DNA of 10,479 bases from Prevotella sp. (GTDB lineage: Bacteria; Bacteroidota; Bacteroidia; Bacteroidales; Dysgonomonadaceae). The translations under genes and the position numbers were made by a program. Positions within the stretch are counted from its first letter, which is position 1. The number at the start of each line of letters is the position of its first letter. The notes under the pieces are model-generated. The model did no database searches. It was given only the letters and a program-made list of their open reading frames with translations, and was not told the DNA's origin. The stretch is from positions 1-10,479 of the forward strand of contig JAISKQ010000142.1 of NCBI GenBank assembly GCA_031260865.1. The letters are read 5' to 3'. Positions 1 to 7,456 of the stretch are shown piece by piece.

Positions 1-1038
<1,038 letters not shown>

Positions 1039-1041
1039 CTA

Positions 1042-1049
1042 CAAAGTTA
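1042..1049 (-). promoter_or_regulatory. Putative -7 box of the proS promoter
   Basis: Read on the minus strand the site is TAACTTTG, an exact match to the Bacteroidota -7 consensus TAnnTTTG. It lies 36 bp upstream of the proS ATG, leaving a short leader of about 30 nt. No good TTTG -33 box is visible 17-23 bp further upstream, so this is a likely but incomplete promoter call. Confidence 0.5.
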
Positions 1050-1079
1050 GCAATTAAATATCATATCATCCACATTTTG

Positions 1080-1087
1080 TATCTTTG
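1080..1087 (+). promoter_or_regulatory. Putative -7 box of the HAD gene promoter
   Basis: The plus-strand sequence TATCTTTG matches the Bacteroidota -7 consensus TAnnTTTG exactly and ends 24 bp before the ATG at 1112. This also argues against the possible TTG start at 1085, which would lie inside the promoter. A -33 TTTG is not obvious. The box lies 30 bp from the oppositely oriented proS box, so the two promoters would share upstream DNA. Confidence 0.5.
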
Positions 1088-1111
1088 CCCTCGTTGAATA
1101 AAAAAATTATA

Positions 1112-1810
1112 ATGGATTTGAAATATACGGATATACTCCTCGATCTTGACGATACGCTCATCGATACGGTTGAAAATACGCGCTTGACCCTTGTTGAATT
1201 GTATGATGAATATCATTTCAGTAATTATTTTCCTTCTTTTGACGACTTCTACACAATTTATTATGTCAATGTGAGCCGGTTGTGGGAACTCTACGGAAGA
1301 GGGCAAATAACGAAAGCCATGTTGCATAGAGAACGTTTTATAGCCCCGCTAAATGCCGTTGAGGAAATCAGCGATGAACAGGCTTTGGCCATCAATGACG
1401 AATTTATCAAACGGGTCATGAAAAAAGGAACGCTGATAGCCGGCGCGAAAGAACTTCTTGACTATTTAAAATCCCGGTATAGCCTGCATATTCTTTCCAA
1501 TGGCTTTACCGAAATGCAGCATGTGAAGATAGAGAGCGCCGGATTGACCGGGTATTTTGATAAAATCATCCTTTCGGATGAGGTCGGTGTGAATAAGCCG
1601 CATCCCGATTTATTCTCATTCGCGTTAAAAAAGATCGGCGCGGATCGCGACCGTATTATCATGATAGGCGATAACCTGTTTACCGACATTGGCGGCGCGT
1701 ATAACAGCGGTATCGATCAGATCTGGTATAATCCCGGGCATAAGCCGATACAGGATTTCCGACCGACTTACGTGGTCGATAAATTATCCGGGATAGAGGG
1801 TATATTGTGA
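1112..1810 (+). CDS. yjjG: YjjG-like HAD hydrolase, probable (noncanonical) pyrimidine nucleotidase
   Basis: The product is a 232-residue haloacid-dehalogenase-fold phosphatase. All four HAD motifs are present: motif I DLDDT with nucleophile D11 and acid D13; motif II S129 in ILSNG; motif III K162 in VNKPHPD; motif IV GDNLFTD with D187 and D192. The cap domain between motifs I and II is helical, as in subclass I. The stretch around SNGFTEMQ through SDEVGVNKP closely resembles E. coli YjjG, a 5'-nucleotidase that removes phosphate from noncanonical pyrimidine nucleotides. The exact substrate here is inferred from family resemblance. The ATG at 1112 is preferred to the TTG at 1085 because the TTG lies in the promoter box and the family starts just before motif I. 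The gene stands alone and is followed by a strong terminator. Confidence 0.85.
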   Translation: MDLKYTDILLDLDDTLIDTVENTRLTLVELYDEYHFSNYFPSFDDFYTIYYVNVSRLWELYGRGQITKAMLHRERFIAPLNAVEEISDEQALAINDEFIKRVMKKGTLIAGAKELLDYLKSRYSLHILSNGFTEMQHVKIESAGLTGYFDKIILSDEVGVNKPHPDLFSFALKKIGADRDRIIMIGDNLFTDIGGAYNSGIDQIWYNPGHKPIQDFRPTYVVDKLSGIEGIL

Positions 1811-1943
1811 CCGTGAATAGCTACCCCTGTCCCTGTGCTGAAAGGAGGGGGCGAAATCAAACTGCGTAATACCCCGCGTCCTCTGTGTTTGAAAAATAAT
1901 AACGTGACTGCCTTTGCTTTTGAGATAGCCCGCGCCAAACGTC
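1811..1943. other. GC-rich intergenic stretch, possible relic of a dispersed repeat
   Basis: These 133 bp between two convergent genes hold no supportable gene. They differ in texture from the A/T-rich spacers elsewhere: there are C and G runs (CCCCT at 1824-1828 can pair with AGGGG at 1846-1850) and a CCTCTGTGT segment. An 84-codon minus-strand frame crosses the stretch but runs through the terminator stem and into both neighbouring genes, so it is not a credible gene. A decayed repeat unit or insertion is possible but unproven. Confidence 0.3.
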
Positions 1944-1994
1944 CTAAAACGAAAAAACCGGATATATGAAAATACCCGGTTTTTTTCGTTTTAG
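1944..1994. terminator. Bidirectional stem-loop terminator between convergent genes
   Basis: The left arm (1944-1961) reads CTAAAACGAAAAAACCGG, and the right arm (1976-1994) is its reverse complement apart from one extra T. This gives an 18-bp stem with a single bulge and a 14-nt loop. The stem has a CCGG core flanked by A runs on one side and T runs on the other, so either transcript ends with a GC stem followed by a U tract. It lies 133 bp after the HAD stop and 12 bp after the ompH stop, where a shared terminator is expected. Confidence 0.88.
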
Positions 1995-2005
1995 AAAGAA
2001 TCCGC

Positions 2006-2506
2006 TTAATTAGTGATTCCAAGTTTTGTTTTCACTTTAGAACCGGCGTCCACCGCGTTGCTGCCTACATGTAATAAAGCGCCCGCGTTGAAGATATAGG
2101 TATAACCGTTTTCATCGCCTACCGCTTTAATAGCGTTTCTTAATTTTTCCTGTAGTGGAGTAAGCAATGTTTGACGTTCTTTTTCAAATTCTTGTTGGCT
2201 TGATTGAACAAAAGTTTCATATCTGGTTCTCAAATCTTCGAGTTGTTTGCCTCTGTCAATGATAATAGCTTCGCTCAGACTTGTTGTGTCGGTACGAAAT
2301 GCTTCAGCCTTGTCATTGTATTCTTTCTCTATAGCGGCTATATTCTTTTGAATAGCCTCGCCTTTTGTAGTTAACTTAGCCTCGACTTCTTTCAGTTCCG
2401 GCATTTTAGCGAAAATATCATCAGCGTTTACATACGCTAATTTATCTTGAGCAACCATTGACAATGGAGTTACTACAAGTAATAAAAGGAATAGTTTTTT
2501 TAACAT
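2006..2506 (-). CDS. ompH: OmpH/Skp-family periplasmic chaperone, second copy
   Basis: The 166-residue protein opens with a signal peptide (MLKKLFLLLLVVTPLSMVAQ, cleavage near residue 20). A short strand with AYVNADDIFAKMPE follows, the typical OmpH/Skp start, then a long charged region rich in Lys, Glu and Gln (about residues 35-125) that should form the tentacle-like coiled coil. The C-terminal part (NGYTYIFNAGALLHVG) returns to the body domain. Family members hold unfolded outer-membrane proteins in the periplasm and pass them to the BAM complex. It is the last gene of the envelope cluster, 63 bp after the first ompH copy, with its own promoter-like box upstream and a strong terminator downstream. 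Function is by family; which clients it serves is unknown. Confidence 0.9.
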   Translation of the reverse strand: MLKKLFLLLLVVTPLSMVAQDKLAYVNADDIFAKMPELKEVEAKLTTKGEAIQKNIAAIEKEYNDKAEAFRTDTTSLSEAIIIDRGKQLEDLRTRYETFVQSSQQEFEKERQTLLTPLQEKLRNAIKAVGDENGYTYIFNAGALLHVGSNAVDAGSKVKTKLGITN

Positions 2507-2556
2507 AGTTATCAGTTAATTAAATTTATTATTTAGTGTATCTTTTATTTTAGCGA

Positions 2557-2564
2557 CAAATATA
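2557..2564 (-). promoter_or_regulatory. Putative -7 box upstream of the second ompH copy
   Basis: The minus-strand sequence TATATTTG matches TAnnTTTG and begins 5 bp after the stop of the first ompH gene, about 50 bp before the second copy's ATG. No TTG -33 box is seen at proper spacing, and A/T-rich spacers yield such matches by chance, so the call is tentative. Confidence 0.35.
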
Positions 2565-2569
2565 TATAA

Positions 2570-3085
2570 TTATTTTGAATATCCGAGTTTTGCTAAAACA
2601 TCATTGCTAATATCAATTTTGGGAGAAGCGAAAATAACGCTTTCCGCCGATGCCCTATCCAGCACAAGCTGGTATCCTTTAGCTTCCGATATTTCTTTTA
2701 TCGCGCTATATATTTCATCTTGAATTGGTTTTACAAGGGCTTCTCTTCTCTTGAATAATTCGCCTTCGGGTCCGAAATACTTTCTGTTCAATTCTTGTAA
2801 GCTCTTTTCTTTTTCCACAATTTCATTTTCGCGTTGAGTTTTTTGCGCGCCGGACAAAAACGCGAGGTCGGACTGATACGACTTGTACATGTTTTTTACA
2901 TCTTGCTGCACTTTCTCAACTTCGCCCTGCCATTTTTTAGACATGGTATTCAGTTGTTCCTGAGCTGTTTCGTAGCTACTGATATTCTTCAGTATGTAAT
3001 CCATGTCTATCAGCGCGAACTTTTGGGCGGAACTTCCAGCCGCGATGCCGATAAATAAAATAACCAGTAAAAATATTCTTTTCAT
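2570..3085 (-). CDS. ompH: OmpH/Skp-family periplasmic chaperone, first copy
   Basis: The 171-residue product has a signal peptide (MKRIFLLVILFIGIAAGSSA, cleavage near residue 20) followed by QKFALIDMDYILKNI, the conserved entry to the OmpH/Skp fold. A highly charged helical region follows (about residues 40-125, with YETAQEQLN and KEKSLQEL segments) that should form the trimeric coiled-coil arms. The C terminus has KGYQLVLDRASAESVIFASP, the usual body strand, and ends in DVLAKLGYSK. The ATG at 3085 was chosen over the GTG at 3121 because only the former puts the signal peptide at the N terminus. It is 77 bp downstream of bamA on the same strand, fitting a role as a chaperone for BamA clients. 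It differs clearly from its downstream paralogue, so the duplication is old. Confidence 0.92.
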   Translation of the reverse strand: MKRIFLLVILFIGIAAGSSAQKFALIDMDYILKNISSYETAQEQLNTMSKKWQGEVEKVQQDVKNMYKSYQSDLAFLSGAQKTQRENEIVEKEKSLQELNRKYFGPEGELFKRREALVKPIQDEIYSAIKEISEAKGYQLVLDRASAESVIFASPKIDISNDVLAKLGYSK

Positions 3086-3162
3086 AACTATTAATTTTAG
3101 AGTGATATAACCCTTAGACACACGATTATGCGATTCGTTTATTTTCCTGTGTGTAAATAATG

Positions 3163-5847
3163 TTAAAATTCTTGTCCTATTATAAAGTGGAACTGGCTGC
3201 CGCTTCTGTCGCGTGATCCGTTGATAGGGTCAAATCCATAAGCCCAGTCGATACCCATAAGTCCGATCATCGGTAACATGATACGCGCGCCGATACCGGC
3301 GGAACGTTTCAGGTCGAACGGATTGAATTTGTTTATATCTGTCCACGCGTTACCTGCTTCCACAAATCCCAAGATATAAATAGTGGAGGATGGTTCAAGT
3401 ATCAACGGGTATCTCAATTCAAGCGCCAAGCGTGTATAGGCGCTGGCTTGTGTTCCCAACGAACCGTTTTCGTATCCGCGCAACCCGATTGTTTCTGTCG
3501 CGTAAGTGCTTGAATATCCTGACATACCATCGCCTCCCATATAGAATGTTTCGAACGGAGACTTTTTATTCTTGTTGAAATAGCCTACAAAACCGTATTC
3601 GGCGCGGGTCATTAACACAGGGGTCTTTTTCACGTCGGCTAACGCCGTAAATGTTTTTGCTTTGAATTTCCACTTGTGGTATTCAATCCATTTGAATTTT
3701 TCGCTCGATTCATAATAATTATCAATCGTTTTCATTGAGGCATAGTCCTTACCGTCCCAAAGGGAGAATGGAGGCGTGATTTGCAAACTCAAAGAGAGAT
3801 CTGTTCCCCGACGCGTGTAGATAGGGTTGTCGATAGAGCTTCTTTTTAAAGAAAGGTTGAGGCTTAAATTGTTGCAAGCTCCATCTTTCACTATAAAGTA
3901 CGCCCAGTCTTTCATTTTGTACAACTGGTACGAAAGCTCCGCTTGCGCGAAGAAAGAGTCGTCAGGCCATGTCAACCGTTTTCCATAACCAATGGACGCG
4001 CCAATCATCGCTATCGACTTGTTAGGGTCGGCGGCAAAGCTGTAGTCTCCTCCATAGCTGTTTCCATAGCCATAACTGTTTCCATATCCATATCCGTATC
4101 CGCTCATTCCATACCCGTAGTTACTGCCTAAATAGCGGCTGTTGATGTCGGTCTGGCGCGAGTAGTACACCCCTACCGATAATGAATTAGGGCGTTTCCC
4201 TCCAAACCAAGGATCGAAGAATGAGATCTGATAGGATTGGTAATATTTCGCGTTCGTTTGCGCGCTCAAGGTTAAAGTCTGACCGTCGCCCTGAGGTATA
4301 ATTCCTTTGTAAGTGCTTGGATTTAATAAGTTTTTCAGCGAGAAGTTCGTAAATTTCAAACTCAACTTACCGATAATGCCGGTTTGTCCCCATCCCGCGG
4401 AAAACTCCACCTGGTCGTTCGCTTTGGATACCAGCGGCAGACCTATATCCACTGTTCCGGAATCATAGTCCGGATTTATATCGGGATTACCTAATTGTTC
4501 GGGGTCGAAGTGTCCCATCTGGGATACTTCGCGGATTGAACGGATAATGTCTTCACGGCTGTATAACGCTCCCGGACGGATTCTTAATTCGCGGCGCACG
4601 ACATCCTCATAAACGCGGTCGTTGCCCGAGATGGTTACTTTGCGTATAGTCGCCATAGGACCTTCGGTAACGCGGACTTCCAAGTCGATGGAATCGTTTT
4701 CTATATTCACTTCTACCGGGTCTAAACTGGAAAAAAGATAGCCGTTGTTTTGATAGAATACGTTCAACACGGAAGAATTTTCATCACTAATAAGGCGTTC
4801 CGTTAATTTTTTCTGGTTATACACATCGCCGGGTTTCATGTTTAATTGCATCTGCAACTTGTCTGTGGGATAGATTGTGTTGCCGACCCATTTTATTTCT
4901 TTAAAGTAGAATTTTTTGCCTTCTTCAACCTTTATATCGATGTTCATTTTATCCGGTTTGTTCTCGGCAGTGGCGGCATATACGGTATCCCACACGATAG
5001 CGGCGTCGCGATAACCTAATTCATTATATTTTGCTATTAAGTTGTCTTTATCTTCTTCGTAGCTTTCCGGCACATACTTAGTCGAACGCATGAAGTTTAT
5101 CAACCAAGACCTAAAGTCGCTTTTATGCCTGGTTTTTTTCATCGCTTTTTCCAATGTTTTGGCAGACACCTCGTCATTACCCTCGAAGGTAATACGGTTT
5201 ACTTTTGTCTTGTTTTTCTTGAGCACGTCGATGTTCAGTATAACATAGTTTTCTTTAGAAAGGTCGGGCGTTTCGGTTAATGAAATCTCCGCTTTGTTAA
5301 ATCCTTTTTCATCGAAATATTTTTTGATGATGGTTTTAGCCTTGTCCATTTGGGATGGCGTTGACTGTAAACTCTTCACCATACCCACTTTAGCGGCGAT
5401 GTCCTGCCGTTCCGATTTCTTCATTCCTGTGTAAATTATATCGGAGATGCGCGGGCGGTCTTTCAGTTTAATATCGAGCCATATCTTATTATCTTCTATC
5501 TTTGTCGCGGATATTTTTATATCCGACCAAAGACCTTGTTTCCAGAAACGTTTTACGGCATTGGTTATTTCGGGACCGGGAACTTCTATGATATCTCCCA
5601 CTTGCAACTGCGCGAAACCGAAAAGGGTGTAGTCTTCATACATCGAATTTACCAGTCCGGATAGTTTCAGATCCGCTATTTCATATTTCTTGCTGGTGTT
5701 ATATGAAATCACAGGTAAGTCTTGTACGTTAGCTTCGAGCGCTTTATTTACATTTTTAATCTCGGTGCTATCCACTTCTTGAGCCTGCGTTCCTATGGAA
5801 ACAAAACAAAAAATGAATGTTAGAAAAAGTAAACCTTTATTGAACAT
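3163..5847 (-). CDS. bamA: Outer-membrane protein assembly factor BamA (Omp85 family)
   Basis: BamA folds and inserts beta-barrel proteins into the outer membrane. The 894-residue protein has a signal peptide (MFNKGLLFLTFIFCFVSIGT, cleavage after about residue 22). A periplasmic part of POTRA repeats runs from about 50 to 472; the last is clear around ATIRKVTISGNDRVYEDVV from residue 398. The C-terminal barrel starts at about 478. The barrel shows the conserved loop-6 motif as LRGY (R790), and the chain ends in HFIIGQEF, with the terminal aromatic residue expected of a barrel's last strand. Length is usual for Bacteroidales. An unusual Gly/Tyr-rich tract occupies residues 576-602. It follows uppS by 60 bp and precedes the two ompH genes, the standard order in the group. 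No consensus promoter is seen in the gap upstream, so cotranscription with uppS is likely. Confidence 0.96.
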   Translation of the reverse strand: MFNKGLLFLTFIFCFVSIGTQAQEVDSTEIKNVNKALEANVQDLPVISYNTSKKYEIADLKLSGLVNSMYEDYTLFGFAQLQVGDIIEVPGPEITNAVKRFWKQGLWSDIKISATKIEDNKIWLDIKLKDRPRISDIIYTGMKKSERQDIAAKVGMVKSLQSTPSQMDKAKTIIKKYFDEKGFNKAEISLTETPDLSKENYVILNIDVLKKNKTKVNRITFEGNDEVSAKTLEKAMKKTRHKSDFRSWLINFMRSTKYVPESYEEDKDNLIAKYNELGYRDAAIVWDTVYAATAENKPDKMNIDIKVEEGKKFYFKEIKWVGNTIYPTDKLQMQLNMKPGDVYNQKKLTERLISDENSSVLNVFYQNNGYLFSSLDPVEVNIENDSIDLEVRVTEGPMATIRKVTISGNDRVYEDVVRRELRIRPGALYSREDIIRSIREVSQMGHFDPEQLGNPDINPDYDSGTVDIGLPLVSKANDQVEFSAGWGQTGIIGKLSLKFTNFSLKNLLNPSTYKGIIPQGDGQTLTLSAQTNAKYYQSYQISFFDPWFGGKRPNSLSVGVYYSRQTDINSRYLGSNYGYGMSGYGYGYGNSYGYGNSYGGDYSFAADPNKSIAMIGASIGYGKRLTWPDDSFFAQAELSYQLYKMKDWAYFIVKDGACNNLSLNLSLKRSSIDNPIYTRRGTDLSLSLQITPPFSLWDGKDYASMKTIDNYYESSEKFKWIEYHKWKFKAKTFTALADVKKTPVLMTRAEYGFVGYFNKNKKSPFETFYMGGDGMSGYSSTYATETIGLRGYENGSLGTQASAYTRLALELRYPLILEPSSTIYILGFVEAGNAWTDINKFNPFDLKRSAGIGARIMLPMIGLMGIDWAYGFDPINGSRDRSGSQFHFIIGQEF
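4042..4122 (-). repeat. Low-complexity Gly/Tyr/Asn/Ser repeat tract inside bamA
   Basis: Codons 576-602 of bamA encode alternating Gly-Tyr pairs interrupted by Asn-Ser: NYGYGMSG, then GYGYGYGNS, then YGYGNSYGG. At DNA level GGAAACAG(T/C)TATGG occurs twice 18 bp apart, and TATGGA-like triplet pairs recur, which is the pattern produced by slippage. It lies in the early barrel between strands ending near VGVYYSRQTD and starting near KSIAMIGASIGYG, most likely in a loop. Which side of the membrane it faces is inferred. Confidence 0.8.
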
Positions 5848-5907
5848 ATTATGGTCTAGAATTATTAGCTATTATATTATTGTCTGTCTGTATCGTTTCT
5901 ACGATAA

Positions 5908-6657
5908 TTATACGTTTTCCGAGATTTGCTCGCTTGTTTTACCAAAGCGGCGTTCTCTGTTTTGAAAATCTAAAACCGCCTTATACAATGAGTCTTCGTT
6001 AAAATCGGGCCAAAGTTCATCCGTGAAAAACAGTTCGGAATAAGCGATTTGCCACAACAAGAAATTGCTTATCCGTAATTCGCCTCCTGTACGTATCAGT
6101 ATATCGGGGTCGGGCATATTCTGTGTCGCCAGATATTGAGGGATAAGAGTTTCGCTTATATCTTCCTCCTTTATTTTCCCGGCTTTAATATCGGATGCTA
6201 TATTTTTCATCGCGGTGGTTAATTCCCATTTAGCGGAATAACTCAACGCCAAAACGACTGTCGTTCCTGTGCATACGGATGTTTCGTTCAGACAGGAGTC
6301 CAATGCTTTTTGGGTATCCTCCGGCAACCGGGCTATATCTCCGATTACTTTCACGCGGATATTATTTTTTACTAAGTCGGGCGTTTCATTCGCCACGGCC
6401 TGTATCATCAAAGCCATCAGCGCTTTGACTTCTTCCGCCGGTCTATTCCAGTTCTCGGTGGAAAAAGTATAAAGTGTAATGTAAGAAATCCCGGCTTTGG
6501 CGGCGGCTTCTATTGCTCTGCGCACAGCGACAATCCCTTCCTTATGACCAAAAGCGCGGTCAAGGTTCCGGCGTTTCGCCCATCGTCCGTTACCGTCCAT
6601 TATGACGGCTACATGGCGAGGTATTTTTTCTTTATCTATTTGGTCAAAAAATGACAT
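5908..6657 (-). CDS. uppS: Isoprenyl transferase (undecaprenyl diphosphate synthase)
   Basis: UppS adds isopentenyl units in cis to farnesyl diphosphate to make the C55 lipid carrier used for peptidoglycan and surface polysaccharides. The 249-residue protein carries the family signatures: HVAVIMDGNGRWAKRR with catalytic D21; YTFSTENWNRP at 63-73; the diphosphate-binding and dimer region DILIRTGGELRISNFLLWQ from 185; and NRERRFG at 233-239. Length is typical. Where E. coli UppS has a NYGGRW segment this protein has SYSAKW (139-144), so the usual Arg is Lys. I believe SYS-type variants are normal in Bacteroidota, but the Lys could be checked. It begins 17 bp after the DUF6089 gene, so the two are very likely cotranscribed. 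Confidence 0.96.
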   Translation of the reverse strand: MSFFDQIDKEKIPRHVAVIMDGNGRWAKRRNLDRAFGHKEGIVAVRRAIEAAAKAGISYITLYTFSTENWNRPAEEVKALMALMIQAVANETPDLVKNNIRVKVIGDIARLPEDTQKALDSCLNETSVCTGTTVVLALSYSAKWELTTAMKNIASDIKAGKIKEEDISETLIPQYLATQNMPDPDILIRTGGELRISNFLLWQIAYSELFFTDELWPDFNEDSLYKAVLDFQNRERRFGKTSEQISENV

Positions 6658-6674
6658 CTATATATTGTTTTAAA

Positions 6675-7379
6675 TTAATCAGAATTTAAGCATGGACACA
6701 CCCGCGCTCCAAAATCCCATGTTATGGTTATCATTGTAAGAGAGTACCAGTCATTGTTTTTGAAGAGGCTGCCTTTTATTTTATAAGGGCTGTCCAAATC
6801 AAAATTACCGCTTTTTTCGGTAACGTCAAATGAATCGCTGAATAACTTTCTGAATGAAAATTCAAATCCGATATTCAGCCGGTCTTTCATCTTGTATTTT
6901 ACACCCACGCCCATCGGTAAGTTAGCATCCAAAAATGTTTTTTTCCCCGATCCGAAAGTTATACCTATTCCTGTAAATACATAAGGCGTTAAGCGTTTTG
7001 TTCCCAGATACCCGAAATTGTCGCTATAATTGAAAAAGTTAAATTCAATCTGGCTGCCCAACTCGTAAAACATCCTACTGAAAGACGATTGCTGATCAAA
7101 GGGGAATTTGTTCCCCGAATGTTCTGTGTTGCCCGATACATGACCAATCACAAAATTATTCTTCACAGACCATCTCAAGTCTTTGTTATATCGGAATATA
7201 ATTCCGGCGGATAATCCCGGATTCCGATATAATTTTGTTTTGTTGGCGTCCCCCATATAAAAAGACGTCCCCGCCATACCGCCAATCTCGTATTTATAGT
7301 CGTCTTGCGCTTTGAGGATGACCGACGAGAAGAGAGAGCAAACGATGAATAATAAAGTACAAAAAATCCCTTTTCTCAT
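6675..7379 (-). CDS. DUF6089-family outer-membrane beta-barrel protein of unknown function
   Basis: The 234-residue protein has a signal peptide (MRKGIFCTLLFIVCSLFSSV, cleavage near residue 25 after LKAQ). About 200 residues of alternating aromatic and polar strands follow with Gly/Asn turns, for example YEIGGMAGTSFYMGDANKT, GLSAGIIFRYNKDLRWSVK, YVFTGIGITFGSG and LNIGFEFSFRKLFSD. This is the look of a small porin-like barrel, and I recognise it as the DUF6089 family that sits just upstream of uppS-bamA in many Bacteroidales. It ends in a short tail with CPC after the last predicted strand. The 17-bp spacing to uppS and the next gene, bamA, suggest an envelope role. That is inference; no biochemical function is known to me. 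Confidence 0.82.
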   Translation of the reverse strand: MRKGIFCTLLFIVCSLFSSVILKAQDDYKYEIGGMAGTSFYMGDANKTKLYRNPGLSAGIIFRYNKDLRWSVKNNFVIGHVSGNTEHSGNKFPFDQQSSFSRMFYELGSQIEFNFFNYSDNFGYLGTKRLTPYVFTGIGITFGSGKKTFLDANLPMGVGVKYKMKDRLNIGFEFSFRKLFSDSFDVTEKSGNFDLDSPYKIKGSLFKNNDWYSLTMITITWDFGARVCPCLNSD

Positions 7380-7407
7380 TACAAATCTGTTATTAGACTA
7401 TCTATCT

Positions 7408-7456
7408 AACGCAAAAAACAAGGCTATAAGTATATCATCGGCGATTTTTTAGCGTT
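7408..7456. terminator. Possible weak stem-loop between the DUF6242 and DUF6089 genes
   Basis: AACGCAAAAAA (7408-7418) can pair with TTTTTTAGCGTT (7445-7456) in an 11-bp stem with one bulged base. The loop is 26 nt and the stem is mostly A-T, so it is far weaker than the terminator at 1944-1994. It begins right at the stop of the DUF6242 gene and could reduce readthrough into the DUF6089-uppS-bamA cluster. No consensus promoter for DUF6089 is visible in this gap, which leaves its transcription start open. Confidence 0.35.

Noticed and set aside
1085..1111. Upstream TTG start for the HAD gene
   Set aside because: The TTG is inside the TATCTTTG promoter box, and the ATG at 1112 gives the normal family N terminus.
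1768..2022. 84-codon minus-strand frame across the convergent junction
   Set aside because: It overlaps the HAD gene end, runs through both arms of the terminator and into the ompH end, and its translation looks like translated non-coding DNA.
3086..3121. GTG start 12 codons upstream for the first ompH gene
   Set aside because: It would bury the signal peptide behind an unrelated extension; the ATG at 3085 puts the peptide at the N terminus.
3118..3154. ACACAC/GTGTGT inverted repeat between bamA and the first ompH gene
   Set aside because: Only 6 bp with a 25-nt loop and no U tract; easily due to chance.
3943..4131. 62-codon plus-strand frame with Ser/Ile/Val repeats
   Set aside because: It is the antisense reading of the Gly/Tyr tract of bamA; the repetition comes from that tract.
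5892..5905. ATCGT/ACGAT hairpin between uppS and bamA
   Set aside because: Five base pairs with a 4-nt loop and no U tract; too weak to call a terminator in a likely operon.
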